64,000 nucleotides of DNA from Clostridia bacterium (GTDB lineage: Bacteria > Bacillota > Clostridia > CAKSNL01 > HGM11501). A program made the translations under genes and the position numbers. Where the stretch lies: positions 1 to 64,000 of the forward strand of contig JAFQQJ010000019.1 of assembly GCA_017411325.1 (NCBI GenBank), read 5' to 3'. Each line of letters begins with the position of its first letter. Positions within the stretch are counted from its first letter, which is position 1. The notes under the pieces are model-generated. The model saw only the letters and a list, made by a program, of their open reading frames with translations, did no database searches and was not told where the DNA came from. Positions 9,415 to 17,458 of this stretch are shown here, piece by piece.

Positions 9415-10191
9415 ATGAACATTCTTTTTATAGGTGACATTGTGGGGCGTAGCGGCAGAGAAGCCGTTTTTGCCCACCTTGACAGAATTAAATACGAATA
9501 TGATATAGACTTTACAGTTGCCAACGGCGAAAACTCCTCAGGCGGCCTCGGTATGAGCGCCCGCGTTTACGAAGAGCTGTCTTCTGCCGGTATCGACTGC
9601 TTTACCTTCGGCAACCACACCTTCAGCAAGCCCGATGTAAAGTCCCTTGTTAAAACGGGCGAAAATGTTGTTATCCCGTCAAACTACGAAGATAAGGAAT
9701 TTTCCGATACACACGGAATTTTCCGCACCAGGGAGGGCAGGAAAGTTGCCGTAATAAACCTGCTCGGAAGTGTGTATATGGATATTCCCGTGGAAAATCC
9801 CTTTCACGCAGCAGATAAGCTTATCGAAAAGGTGAAAACAAGCACCAATATCATTCTCATTGACTTTCACGCCGAGGCAACCAGCGAAAAAATTGCACTC
9901 GGTCAATATCTTGACGGAAGAGTGAGCGCCCTGCTTGGCACCCATACCCACGTTCAGACCAATGACGCCTGCATTCTTCCCGGCGGCAGCGCATATATCA
10001 CCGATGCCGGTATGACAGGCCCAGAAAACAGCGTTTTGGGGCTTCGCAGTGACATTGCCATAAAAAGATTCCTTACGGGCGAAAAAATCCGCTATGAGGC
10101 TTCTAAAGAGCCTTCCCGCTTCCGTGGGGTAATAGTTTCAATAAATGACGAAACAGGTAAAGCAGAGGATATTAAGACGCTTTGTCTGTGA
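9415..10191 (+). CDS. ymdB: YmdB-family metallophosphoesterase
   Basis: A 258-residue dinuclear metal phosphodiesterase. Bacillus YmdB hydrolyses 2',3'-cyclic nucleotides and influences biofilm and motility choices. Metal-ligand motifs are seen in order: GDIVGRSGRE (Asp8), NGEN near residue 38, GNHTF near 67, DFHAEATSEK near 149 and GTHTHVQT near 177. Full length for the family. GGAAAGGA precedes the ATG. The position downstream of rny is conserved in Firmicutes, but a terminator pair, a repeat element and its own promoter separate the two genes here. Confidence 0.93.
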   Translation: MNILFIGDIVGRSGREAVFAHLDRIKYEYDIDFTVANGENSSGGLGMSARVYEELSSAGIDCFTFGNHTFSKPDVKSLVKTGENVVIPSNYEDKEFSDTHGIFRTREGRKVAVINLLGSVYMDIPVENPFHAADKLIEKVKTSTNIILIDFHAEATSEKIALGQYLDGRVSALLGTHTHVQTNDACILPGGSAYITDAGMTGPENSVLGLRSDIAIKRFLTGEKIRYEASKEPSRFRGVIVSINDETGKAEDIKTLCL

Positions 10192-10197
10192 ATAAGC

Positions 10198-10225
10198 AAA
10201 GACCTGCCGATGGTCAGGTCTTTTT
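10198..10225 (+). terminator. Terminator of ymdB
   Basis: Hairpin AAAGACCTG/CAGGTCTTT followed by T5, starting 7 nt after the ymdB stop. Confidence 0.8.
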
Positions 10226-10230
10226 AAGTA

Positions 10231-10259
10231 TTGACAAATATAAAAAAATAAAATATACT
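10231..10259 (+). promoter_or_regulatory. Consensus promoter of a small RNA
   Basis: TTGACA (10231-10236), exactly 17 bp, TATACT (10254-10259). No open reading frame of note follows; a structured RNA with a terminator does. Confidence 0.8.
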
Positions 10260-10264
10260 AAAAA

Positions 10265-10330
10265 TCAGAGATGTGCGGTAACCACCGAAAGGTGTAATGC
10301 TGGGGCTTTTAAGCCAACATCTCTTTTTTA
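10265..10330 (+). ncRNA. Predicted small RNA of about 65 nt, three-way junction
   Basis: Transcription from the promoter at 10231-10259 should begin near 10265. The RNA is closed by AGAGATGT (10267-10274) pairing with ACATCTCT (10317-10324), followed directly by a T run. Inside are a CACC-GAAA-GGTG hairpin (10283-10294), probably extended by a GC/GC pair across a purine-rich internal loop, and GGCTT-TT-AAGCC (10304-10315). It ends before the convergent gene at 10452. I do not recognise a named riboswitch or sRNA family. Because the closing stem is itself the terminator, a stand-alone sRNA fits better than a leader. Confidence 0.65.
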
Positions 10331-10451
10331 TTTTACAAGCTTTAAGAAGACATTCATATATTTCAAAGTTCCGATTTTCGCTCCTACCACACTGTGGATT
10401 CGCACACCTAGCGGGAAAGCCACGGGGTGAAAACATAGCTTATGCCCCATT

Positions 10452-10802
10452 TTATTTTCCAGTATGCTCCTTCGCTGTATTAATCGATACTATAAGCATT
10501 TTGCGAATTGTTCCGCATTCATTGTATACAATCTTTGCAGTTTCTCTTTCCAGTATATCTGATTTCACAAATAGCTCTAACCAGTATTCTGTCTCGTAAC
10601 ATTCCTTTAAGGCTATCTGCAGTTTGGATATAAAATCATTCTTACTCTGCGCATAATTCGCTTCGTGCAGATTTGCGCCAATGGAAGTAGCACTGCGTTC
10701 AAGCTGATTAACAAGAGAATGGTGCCCTTTAACCGTTTCGCATAATTTTATTACCTTAACCGAAAATTCAACCGACAAGTCTCTGAGTTTTGATTCTGCC
10801 AT
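10452..10802 (-). CDS. Four-helix bundle protein (23S rRNA IVS-encoded protein family)
   Basis: A 116-residue, all-helical protein. The pattern LVNQLERSATSIGANLHEA and LKECYETEYWLEL is typical of the four-helix bundle family first described from intervening sequences in 23S rRNA genes. Members often sit alone, away from rRNA, as here. The molecular function is not established to my knowledge. It has its own minus-strand promoter at 10823-10851. No rRNA sequence is present nearby, and the adjoining hairpin array and tRNAs on the same strand give no further hint. Confidence 0.8.
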   Translation of the reverse strand: MAESKLRDLSVEFSVKVIKLCETVKGHHSLVNQLERSATSIGANLHEANYAQSKNDFISKLQIALKECYETEYWLELFVKSDILERETAKIVYNECGTIRKMLIVSINTAKEHTGK

Positions 10803-10822
10803 AACATCATCTCCCTGAAGTC

Positions 10823-10851
10823 AGTATAACACATATATTATAATTTGTCTA
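10823..10851 (-). promoter_or_regulatory. SigA-type promoter of the four-helix protein gene
   Basis: On the minus strand TAGACA (10846-10851), 17 bp, TATACT (10823-10828). Confidence 0.65.
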
Positions 10852-10854
10852 TTA

Positions 10855-11004
10855 GTGAAATATCAACTTCGTTGATGTGAAATAATTTCTGTCGAAATCG
10901 TGAAATAGAAACCTAACGGTTTCTGTGAAATGAAATAAATCCTCTCACGCCCGCAGGCATTTCACATTGCAAAGCAATATTTCACACCCGAAAGGTATTT
11001 CACA
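10855..11004. repeat. Second hairpin array with mirrored GTGAAAT/ATTTCAC spacers
   Basis: Four GTGAAAT spacers (from 10855, 10877, about 10899 and 10925) in the left half face three ATTTCAC spacers (10959, 10979, 10998) in the right half. Between them are small hairpins such as ATCAAC/GTTGAT, GAAACC/GGTTTC, ATTGC/GCAAT and AATCC/GGATT. The layout equals that of the array at 198-496, with a different spacer word. It lies 3' of the tRNA-Tyr terminator. Confidence 0.65.
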
Positions 11005-11029
11005 AATCCTGAAAGGATTTATTTCGTTG

Positions 11030-11069
11030 AAAAAAGCACCGATTTTGAAACAAAATCGGTGCTTTTTTC
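11030..11069 (-). terminator. Terminator of the tRNA-Thr/tRNA-Tyr operon
   Basis: Arms GCACCGATTTT and AAAATCGGTGC with A6/T6 flanks, one base from the encoded CCA of tRNA-Tyr. Confidence 0.8.
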
Positions 11070-11154
11070 TGGTGGGGAGAGGTGGATTCGAACCACCGAA
11101 GCAAGAAGCAGCAGATTTACAGTCTGTCCCCTTTGGCCACTCGGGAATCTCCCC
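11070..11154 (-). tRNA. tRNA-Tyr (anticodon GUA)
   Basis: Minus strand. Acceptor GGGGAGA pairs with TCTCCCC, followed by A and an encoded CCA. Anticodon stem CAGA/TCTG frames CTGTAAA, giving GTA. A long variable arm is present, as expected for bacterial tRNA-Tyr. T loop GTTCGAATC is intact. Confidence 0.95.
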
Positions 11155-11162
11155 ATATTTAT

Positions 11163-11238
11163 TGGAGCTGGTGATGGGACTCGAACCCGCAACCTGCTGA
11201 TTACAAATCAGCTGCTCTGCCAATTGAGCTACACCAGC
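11163..11238 (-). tRNA. tRNA-Thr (anticodon UGU)
   Basis: Minus strand. Acceptor GCTGGTG pairs with CACCAGC, followed by T and an encoded CCA. Anticodon stem CTGAT/ATCAG frames TTTGTAA, giving TGT. It lies 8 bp upstream of tRNA-Tyr in one transcription unit. Confidence 0.95.
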
Positions 11239-11259
11239 ATTCTTTCGTCAACAAAAGAG

Positions 11260-11288
11260 ATTATACCATAATAAACGATGCTTGTCAA
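11260..11288 (-). promoter_or_regulatory. Promoter of the tRNA-Thr/tRNA-Tyr operon
   Basis: On the minus strand a consensus TTGACA (11283-11288), 17 bp, TATAAT (11260-11265). Confidence 0.85.
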
Positions 11289-11343
11289 GCCTTTTTTTAT
11301 AATTTTTTCTTCTTTTTTAGCAAACATATTTTTATGTAAATTA

Positions 11344-11372
11344 TTGACAGTTTTTGCTAAACAATGTATAAT
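11344..11372 (+). promoter_or_regulatory. Promoter of the abrB-like gene
   Basis: TTGACA (11344-11349), 17 bp, TATAAT (11367-11372): a full consensus match. Confidence 0.85.
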
Positions 11373-11404
11373 ATTATTACACATTGAGAAAGGATGTCGA
11401 TTAA

Positions 11405-11656
11405 ATGAAATCTACCGGTATTGTGCGTGAAATCGATGCATTGGGAAGAATTGTTCTACCGAAATCAATCCGCAAGGTTTACAACTTAAAAGAGCGGGAC
11501 GGCGTTGAAATTTTCACCGAAGGCGATATGATTATCTTAAAGAAATATGCTCCTTTCTGTGTTTTCTGCGGAGAGCAGGAAAACCTCACCTTATACAAGG
11601 AAAAGAACATATGCAAAAAGTGCATAACAGAAATATCAGAACAAGGAGAATTTTAA
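11405..11656 (+). CDS. AbrB/SpoVT-family regulator with zinc-ribbon tail
   Basis: A small DNA-binding regulator of 83 residues. Residues 1-46 form the swapped-hairpin AbrB fold, with the hallmark GIVREIDALGRIVLPKSIRK. The C-terminus carries Cys52-x2-Cys55 and Cys70-x2-Cys73, a probable zinc ribbon in place of the usual oligomerisation tail. Relatives control the shift from growth to stationary phase and sporulation. The promoter is strong and GAAAGGA precedes the start. A HAD phosphatase gene starts 1 nt after its stop, so they form an operon. Which AbrB-type subgroup it belongs to cannot be settled here. Confidence 0.85.
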   Translation: MKSTGIVREIDALGRIVLPKSIRKVYNLKERDGVEIFTEGDMIILKKYAPFCVFCGEQENLTLYKEKNICKKCITEISEQGEF

Positions 11657-11657
11657 G

Positions 11658-12440
11658 ATGGATTTAGACGCATTAAGAGCGAAAAAAGGCTTCATCTGTG
11701 ATATGGATGGTGTAATCTATCACGGAAATAAAATTCTTGACGGAGTCAAGGAATTTGTCGAATGGTTATATGCTAATGATAAAAACTTCCTCTTCCTTAC
11801 AAACTCCAGCGAGCGCTCCAGAACAGAGCTTAAGCAGAAGCTTGCAAGAATGGGACTTGATGTTGACGAAAGCCACTTTTACACCAGTGCTCTTGCCACA
11901 GCAAAGTTTATAAAGAGCCAGTGCCCCGGTGCTACTGCCTATGTAATCGGTGCCCCCGGATTATATAATGCTCTTTACGAAGAAGGAATCACAATAAACG
12001 ACGTCAACCCCGACTATGTTATAATCGGTGAATGCCGTACATATAACTACGAAAGTCTGGAAAAAGCTTTATACCTCGTAATGAACGGAGCAAAGCTTAT
12101 CGGCACAAATCCCGACCTGACAGGCCCTACGGAAAAAGGCATTGCGCCTGCCTGCAAAAGTCTGGTTGCCCCCATTGAGCTTTCATCAGGAAAAAACGCC
12201 TACTATGTAGGAAAACCCAATCCTTTGATGATGAGAACAGGCTTAAAGCTTCTCGGTGTTCATTCTGACGAAGCCGTTATGATAGGCGACAGAATGGATA
12301 CAGACATAATAGCGGGAATCGAAACAGGCCTTGATACTGTCCTTGTTTTAACCGGCTGCAGCACAAGAGCAACGGTGGATGAATTTCCCTACACCCCTAA
12401 ATACATACTTAACGGCGTTGGAGATATTCCGACTAAATAA
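11658..12440 (+). CDS. HAD-IIA family phosphatase (NagD-like)
   Basis: A 260-residue HAD hydrolase with motif I DMDGVIYHG (nucleophile Asp15, Asp17), motif II FLTNSSERSR and motif IV GDRMDTDI near residue 211. KPNPLM supplies the conserved Lys region. Members dephosphorylate sugar phosphates, nucleotides or 2-phosphoglycolate, so the substrate is open. It is translated directly after the AbrB-like gene, with GGAG just upstream of the ATG. A clear terminator closes this two-gene unit, which converges on the glycolytic genes. Confidence 0.88.
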   Translation: MDLDALRAKKGFICDMDGVIYHGNKILDGVKEFVEWLYANDKNFLFLTNSSERSRTELKQKLARMGLDVDESHFYTSALATAKFIKSQCPGATAYVIGAPGLYNALYEEGITINDVNPDYVIIGECRTYNYESLEKALYLVMNGAKLIGTNPDLTGPTEKGIAPACKSLVAPIELSSGKNAYYVGKPNPLMMRTGLKLLGVHSDEAVMIGDRMDTDIIAGIETGLDTVLVLTGCSTRATVDEFPYTPKYILNGVGDIPTK

Positions 12441-12465
12441 CATTTTCTATGCATAAAACCAAAAC

Positions 12466-12496
12466 AAAAACCGTTGCCCATCGGGCAACGGTTTTT
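12466..12496. terminator. Bidirectional terminator between the HAD gene and gpmI
   Basis: Stem AAAAACCGTTGCCC/GGGCAACGGTTTTT with loop ATC. Its A and T flanks can serve both the plus-strand HAD operon and the minus-strand gpmI transcript. Confidence 0.88.
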
Positions 12497-12509
12497 CATT
12501 TCACTTTAA

Positions 12510-14057
12510 TTATTTAATCAAGCTTTCGCCGTTCATTTCAGCGGGCTTTTCAAGATTCATAATCTGAAGCATTGTGGGTGCGATATCGCAAAGCTTACCG
12601 CCCTCACGGAGAGCAACATCCTTACCAACCACAATGAAGGGTACGGGGTTTGTTGTATGAGCTGTAAACGCTTCCTTTGTTTCGGGATCAACCATCTGGT
12701 CAGCATTACCGTGGTCGGCTGTAATCATTGCTACACCGCCCTTTGAAAGTACGGCGTCAACAACCTTACCAACACACTCATCAACGGTTTCAACCGCTTC
12801 TACGGCTGCGGAGAACACGCCTGTGTGACCAACCATATCGCAGTTTGCAAAGTTTAAGATGATGCAGTCATACTTGTCGGATTCGATTCTCTTCAAGGCT
12901 TCTTCAGTTACTTCATAAGCACTCATAGAGGGCTTTAAGTCATAGGTTGCAACCTTGGGCGATGCAATTAATGCTCTGTCCTCGCCCTCGTATTCCTTTT
13001 CAACGCCGCCGTTGAAGAAGAATGTTACATGTGCATACTTTTCGGTCTCGGCAATACGAAGCTGAGTCAATCCCTTGGAGCTTATATACTCACCAAAGGT
13101 ATTTGTAAGGCTTTCAGGCTTGAATGCAACATCTACGTTGGGCATGGTCTTATCGTACTGAGTCATGCACACATAGTAAAGAGGCATAAAGCCTTTTCTT
13201 CTCTCAAAGCCGGAAAATTCGGGATCAACAAAGGTTCTTGTGATTTCTCTTGCACGGTCGGGACGGAAGTTAAAGAATACGAAGGAATCGTTTGCATTAA
13301 CTGTGCCCACGGGTTCGCCGTTTTCCGTGAGTACCATGGGACGGATGAACTCGTCTGTCAAAAGTGCTCCGTTTTCGTCCTTGGTTTCATAGGATGTCTT
13401 TATTGCAGCAAGAATGTCGGATACCTTGTCACCCTCACCCATTACCATAGCATCATATGCCTTAACAACTCTGTTCCAGTTATTGTCACGGTCCATCGCA
13501 TAGTATCTTCCGGTTACCGTTGCAAGCTTACCAACGCCGATTTCCTTCATCTTGTCTGAAAGCTCAGAAACAAAGTCAATACCGGATGTGGGAGAAACGT
13601 CACGTCCGTCCATAATAGCATGAACGTAAACCTTGGTAAGGCCGTTCTTTTTAGCCATTTCAAGAAGTCCGAAGAGGTGCTCAATATGGCTGTGAACGCC
13701 GCCGGAGGATAAAAGACCTGCAAAATGAAGTGCAGAATCGTTCTTCTTGCAGTTTGCAATTGCCGCATTAAGAGCTTCATTTTCAAAGAAGTCCCCGTCC
13801 TTTATGGACTTGGTGATTCTTGTAAGCTCCTGATAAACAACTCGTCCTGCACCGATGTTGGTATGGCCAACCTCGGAGTTACCCATCTGACCGTCAGGAA
13901 GACCAACGTCCATACCGGATGCACCGATCCGGGTATAGGGGTAGGTTTCAAAAAGCTTATCAAGATAAGGAGTTTTTGCAGCCTTTATAGCATTACCTTC
14001 TGCATTTTCATTAAAAGCAAAACCGTCCATTATAATGAGTGCTGTAGGTTTTGTCAT
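12510..14057 (-). CDS. gpmI: Cofactor-independent phosphoglycerate mutase
   Basis: GpmI converts 3-phosphoglycerate to 2-phosphoglycerate in glycolysis, using two Mn ions and a phosphoserine intermediate. With the ATG at 14057 it is 515 residues. Metal ligand Asp11 lies in IIMDGF. The catalytic Ser61 lies in MGNSEVGHTNIGAG, and further ligands in ITADHGNADQM near the C-terminus. This ATG is chosen over the in-frame TTG at 14066 because the AAAGGA site would be too close to the latter. It is the last gene of a pgk-tpiA-gpmI set; gap and eno are not adjacent. Confidence 0.95.
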   Translation of the reverse strand: MTKPTALIIMDGFAFNENAEGNAIKAAKTPYLDKLFETYPYTRIGASGMDVGLPDGQMGNSEVGHTNIGAGRVVYQELTRITKSIKDGDFFENEALNAAIANCKKNDSALHFAGLLSSGGVHSHIEHLFGLLEMAKKNGLTKVYVHAIMDGRDVSPTSGIDFVSELSDKMKEIGVGKLATVTGRYYAMDRDNNWNRVVKAYDAMVMGEGDKVSDILAAIKTSYETKDENGALLTDEFIRPMVLTENGEPVGTVNANDSFVFFNFRPDRAREITRTFVDPEFSGFERRKGFMPLYYVCMTQYDKTMPNVDVAFKPESLTNTFGEYISSKGLTQLRIAETEKYAHVTFFFNGGVEKEYEGEDRALIASPKVATYDLKPSMSAYEVTEEALKRIESDKYDCIILNFANCDMVGHTGVFSAAVEAVETVDECVGKVVDAVLSKGGVAMITADHGNADQMVDPETKEAFTAHTTNPVPFIVVGKDVALREGGKLCDIAPTMLQIMNLEKPAEMNGESLIK

Positions 14058-14081
14058 AATAATCAATCCTTTCTCAAATTA

Positions 14082-14106
14082 AGCCGAGGGGAAATAGCCC
14101 TCGGCT
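14082..14106 (-). terminator. Hairpin between tpiA and gpmI
   Basis: Stem AGCCGAGGG/CCCTCGGCT with a short loop. On the minus strand only a weak T-rich tail follows, so partial termination or 3'-end protection is as likely as full termination. Confidence 0.5.
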
Positions 14107-14124
14107 CTTTTAATTTAATTAAAA

Positions 14125-14874
14125 TTACGCGTTAGCGATTGTTGTGAAGTCAGCAACCTTAAGGCTTGCACCGCCAACAAGACCGCCGTCGATATCGTTC
14201 ATAGCGAAGAGCTCAGCAGCATTTCCTGCATTTACGCTTCCGCCGTAGAGGATTCTTGTATTATCGGCAACATCGTCACCGTATACTTCACGAAGGCAAG
14301 CTCTGATGTCTGCACAAACCTCGTCAGCCTGCTCGTTTGTAGCTGTCTTACCTGTTCCGATAGCCCAGATGGGTTCGTAAGCTATAACAACCTTCTTAAC
14401 GTCTTCTGCTGAAAGACCCTTAAGAGCAATCTTAATCTGCATTCTTACCCATTCAAAGGTAATGTTGTCTTCTCTCTGCTCTAAGCTTTCGCCGCAGCAA
14501 AGAACGGGAGTGATTCCCTTTTCAATTGCCTTTAATACCTTAGCATTAACAGTCTTGTCTGTTTCATTGTAATATTCTCTTCTTTCGGAGTGACCGATTA
14601 CAACGTACTTAACGCCGAGGTCAAGAAGCATATCAGCGCTTACTTCGCCTGTGTATGCACCGCTGTCGTGATAGTCCATATTTTCAGCACCTACAGAAAT
14701 GTTTGTACCTTCTGTAAGCTTAACAGCTGTTTCAAGATTTGTGAAAGGAACGCAGATTAAAACTTCGTTCTTTGCACCCTTTACGCTCTCGGCGAGTTCC
14801 TTAATGAAGGAAGCTGCCTCCGATGCGGTTTTATTCATTTTCCAGTTACCTGCTGCAAGTATCTTTCTTGCCAT
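14125..14874 (-). CDS. tpiA: Triosephosphate isomerase
   Basis: TpiA interconverts dihydroxyacetone phosphate and glyceraldehyde 3-phosphate. It is 249 residues from the ATG at 14874, preceded by GAAAGGGTG. Catalytic residues are visible: Lys12 in GNWKMNKT, His95 in [12 protein letters not shown] and Glu167 in [12 protein letters not shown]. The frame stays open upstream of this start, but that sequence has no TIM homology and includes the preceding hairpin region. It sits between pgk and gpmI in the usual glycolytic order. Confidence 0.96.
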   Translation of the reverse strand: MARKILAAGNWKMNKTASEAASFIKELAESVKGAKNEVLICVPFTNLETAVKLTEGTNISVGAENMDYHDSGAYTGEVSADMLLDLGVKYVVIGHSERREYYNETDKTVNAKVLKAIEKGITPVLCCGESLEQREDNITFEWVRMQIKIALKGLSAEDVKKVVIAYEPIWAIGTGKTATNEQADEVCADIRACLREVYGDDVADNTRILYGGSVNAGNAAELFAMNDIDGGLVGGASLKVADFTTIANA

Positions 14875-14918
14875 AATAAACACCCTTTCAATATATAAAT
14901 AGTTTCTTAAATACTCCA

Positions 14919-14949
14919 AAAGAGGTTGTAAACTTTTTACAACCTCTTT
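14919..14949. terminator. Hairpin between pgk and tpiA
   Basis: Perfect 14-bp arms AAAGAGGTTGTAAA and TTTACAACCTCTTT with a 3-nt loop, 45 bp before the tpiA start. It may attenuate read-through from pgk or stabilise the tpiA 5' end. Confidence 0.6.
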
Positions 14950-14978
14950 ATGGGGATAGGAAAAATGCTTCAGAATGG

Positions 14979-15041
14979 ACAAACTGAACCCGTAGGGCAA
15001 TGCCCGAAGGCGTATGTGATACGCCGAGTGGTGAAGTTTGT
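14979..15041. repeat. Nested hairpin element between pgk and tpiA
   Basis: Outer arms ACAAACT (14979-14985) and AGTTTGT (15035-15041) enclose GGGCA/TGCCC (14995-15005) and GGCGTAT/ATACGCC (15009-15025). No gene fits. The rest of the gap to 15173 is AT-rich and shows nothing else I can name. Confidence 0.5.
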
Positions 15042-15173
15042 TCATAGCAAAAAATATTTTTTCAAAATTATAAGCAAATCAAATGTTCACTTTACATTTC
15101 TAAATACAAAATGTACATTCTGTTTTACTAAATTCTTTTTTGCGGTCTGGACCTTTTTTACATCCCCGAACAA

Positions 15174-16466
15174 TTATTTATCCTGGAGGCAATCAATTCC
15201 GGGAAGAACCTTACCTTCTAAGAATTCAAGTGAAGCACCGCCGCCTGTGGAGATGTGAGTCATCTTATCTGCATAGCCAAGCTTCTTAACTGCTGCTGCG
15301 CTGTCGCCGCCGCCGATGATGGAGATTGCACCGCTCTTTGCAATAGCTTCAGCAACTGCTGTTGTACCGCCTGCAAAGTTTTCCCATTCGGAAACACCCA
15401 TGGGGCCGTTCCAGATAACTGTTCCTGCACCCTCGATTGTCTTTGCGTAGAGTTCCTGAGTTGTCTTACCGATATCAAGTCCCATCCATCCGTCGGGAAT
15501 AGAATCGGAATAAATTCTCATAAATGTTGTATCTTCCTTGTACTCTCTTCCGATGATGTTGTCAACGGGGATAAGGAAGTTAACGCCCTTGGCTCTTGCC
15601 TTTGCCATAAGCTCCTTAGCAAGATCAAGCTTGTCTTCTTCGCAGATGGAAGTACCAACGGTATTACCGAGCGCTGCAAAGAATGTGTATGCCATACCGC
15701 CGCCGATGATTAATGTATCAACCTTTTCGATTAAGTTATTGATAACACCGATCTTATCGGAAACCTTAGCACCGCCAAGGATTGCGATAAAGGGACGTGC
15801 GGGATTTTCCAATGCTTCACCCATAACGGTAAGTTCCTTTTCAATAAGGAAGCCGGATACGCCGGGGATGAATTCTGTTACGCCTGCAGTTGATGCGTGT
15901 GCTCTGTGAGCTGCACCGAATGCATCGTTTACATAAGCTTCAGCAAGTGAAGCAAGCTCCTTTGCGAAAGCAGGATCGTTCTTTGTTTCTCTTGCATCGA
16001 AACGAACGTTTTCAAGAAGAACAGCTTTTCCTTCGGTAAGTGCTGCTACCTTTGCCTTTGCATCTTCACCGATAATGTCGGTTGCAAATGTAACCTTATT
16101 ACCAAGAAGCTCATTAAGTCTGTCCGCAACGGGCTTTAATGTAAGCTTAACGGGATCTTCCTTGGCTGCCTTTTCAAGCATAGCCTTCTTAGCTGCTTCT
16201 CTTTCGCCTTCGGGAAGAGCTTCAACCTTTGCCTTTTCCTTCTTTGTAAGACCAAAGCTCTCTGTCAATACAGCGTGGGGCTTGCCCATATGAGAGCAAA
16301 GAATAACCTTTGCACCCTGCTCTAAAAGATACTCAATTGTGGGAAGAGCTCCTACAATTCTCTTGTCGTCTGTGATTGCACCGTCCTTCATGGGTACGTT
16401 GAAGTCACATCTTACCAAAACTTTTTTGCCTTTAACATCAATGTCTCTGACTGTCTTTTTGTTCAT
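15174..16466 (-). CDS. pgk: Phosphoglycerate kinase
   Basis: Pgk transfers phosphate from 1,3-bisphosphoglycerate to ADP. The N-terminal [12 protein letters not shown], the central [12 protein letters not shown] and the C-terminal [14 protein letters not shown] motifs are present. At 430 residues it is about 35 longer than typical bacterial enzymes. The extra residues form a Lys/Glu/Ala-rich helical insert at roughly 64-105, after CSHMGKP. The insert lies near the N-domain substrate face but keeps the frame and all motifs. It is first in the pgk-tpiA-gpmI unit and has its own promoter with a palindrome at the start site. Confidence 0.95.
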   Translation of the reverse strand: MNKKTVRDIDVKGKKVLVRCDFNVPMKDGAITDDKRIVGALPTIEYLLEQGAKVILCSHMGKPHAVLTESFGLTKKEKAKVEALPEGEREAAKKAMLEKAAKEDPVKLTLKPVADRLNELLGNKVTFATDIIGEDAKAKVAALTEGKAVLLENVRFDARETKNDPAFAKELASLAEAYVNDAFGAAHRAHASTAGVTEFIPGVSGFLIEKELTVMGEALENPARPFIAILGGAKVSDKIGVINNLIEKVDTLIIGGGMAYTFFAALGNTVGTSICEEDKLDLAKELMAKARAKGVNFLIPVDNIIGREYKEDTTFMRIYSDSIPDGWMGLDIGKTTQELYAKTIEGAGTVIWNGPMGVSEWENFAGGTTAVAEAIAKSGAISIIGGGDSAAAVKKLGYADKMTHISTGGGASLEFLEGKVLPGIDCLQDK

Positions 16467-16490
16467 TTTTATCCATCCTTTCTATTCTCT

Positions 16491-16533
16491 TATCATATGA
16501 TACTATTATACACACATTTTTTCTTTAATTCAA
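16491..16533 (-). promoter_or_regulatory. pgk promoter with palindromic operator candidate
   Basis: On the minus strand TTGAAT (16528-16533), 17 bp, TATAAT (16505-16510). The perfect 12-bp palindrome TATCATATGATA (16491-16502) covers the expected transcription start. Confidence 0.65.
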
Positions 16534-16577
16534 GTCAAAAATTTCCTAAAGTTAGCCTGTCTCTTGTTATTATTTTG

Positions 16578-17441
16578 TCAATCTTTTATATACACTACCG
16601 CAGAAAGACCGGGACCTGCGTGAGATCCGATGGTTGCACCAAGCTCAAGTACGGTAACCGATGCCGGATTAAACGCCTCTTTTGCCGCCTCAACAAAGCT
16701 GTCCCTCTTATCGTCCGTAAGGGAATGAACAACATAAATGTCTTTTCCTTCAAGGACATAGCCTTTATCCTTGTACATCTGCATAAACTTATCGTACAGC
16801 CTCTTACCGCCCCTTATCTTGTCACAGCTTACAACAAGACCGTCACGAAGTGTTAAAACAGGCTTTATGTCCATAATATTTGCCAGAGCTAATGTGGCAA
16901 GGTTGATTCTTCCGCCCTTTTTGAGGAACTCAAGATCCTCAACCAGGAAGAAGTAAACCTCTTTTGACATTATTCTTTCGTATTCCGCTACAATTTCTTC
17001 TACCGTCTTTCCTTCGTTTACCATGGGTGCAACCTTGGTTATCGCAAGGCCGTAGGTAAAGGAAAGAGCCATAGAGTCGACTATGGTTATATCCGCATCA
17101 GGCGTGTCTGACAAAATCTCATTTTTTGCAATATTTGCCGACTGACAGGTTCCGCTTGCAGCAGAGCTCATTGTAAAGCAGAGAATCGAATCGGCTCCGT
17201 TTGCTATTTCCTCACGGAAAGCCTCTTCCCACTGCGGAGCTGTCACCTGCGATGTTTTCGGGAGCACCTTTTCTTCTCTCATTTTATTGAAAAATTCAGT
17301 TTTTGTCATATCAATTCCGTCAGCCAGATAATTTTCTCCGTCAAAGGTGTACCAAAGAGGCATCACTCTTATTCCGAGATTTTCCGCAACATCTGCCGGA
17401 ATGTCTGCCGCACTGTCACATATAATTTTAATCTTAGCCAT
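16578..17441 (-). CDS. DegV family fatty-acid-binding protein
   Basis: A 287-residue DegV protein. The family binds a fatty acid and in some Firmicutes (FakB) presents it to the kinase FakA for phosphorylation. Visible hallmarks are the N-terminal KIICDSAADIP, TSQVTAPQWEEAF, CFTMSSAASGTCQSA and the C-terminal GATIGSHAGPGLSAVVY. No fakA lies nearby. A small membrane protein gene ends 17 bp upstream and shares the promoter at 17912-17940. Assignment as FakB rather than another DegV subgroup is not possible from sequence alone. Confidence 0.9.
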   Translation of the reverse strand: MAKIKIICDSAADIPADVAENLGIRVMPLWYTFDGENYLADGIDMTKTEFFNKMREEKVLPKTSQVTAPQWEEAFREEIANGADSILCFTMSSAASGTCQSANIAKNEILSDTPDADITIVDSMALSFTYGLAITKVAPMVNEGKTVEEIVAEYERIMSKEVYFFLVEDLEFLKKGGRINLATLALANIMDIKPVLTLRDGLVVSCDKIRGGKRLYDKFMQMYKDKGYVLEGKDIYVVHSLTDDKRDSFVEAAKEAFNPASVTVLELGATIGSHAGPGLSAVVYIKD

Positions 17442-17458
17442 AAATTACCTTCTTTCTT

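Noticed and set aside
10265-10330. Known riboswitch of the downstream gene
   Set aside because: The next gene is convergent on the other strand and the closing stem is itself the terminator. I could not match it to THF, SAM, fluoride, purine or c-di-GMP consensus features.
10452-10802. Evidence of a fragmented 23S rRNA gene next to the four-helix protein
   Set aside because: No rRNA-like sequence flanks it; stand-alone members of this family are common.
14874-15045. N-terminal extension of TpiA
   Set aside because: The extra 57 residues are unlike any TIM N-terminus, pass through the intergenic hairpin and lie upstream of a good ribosome site at 14874.
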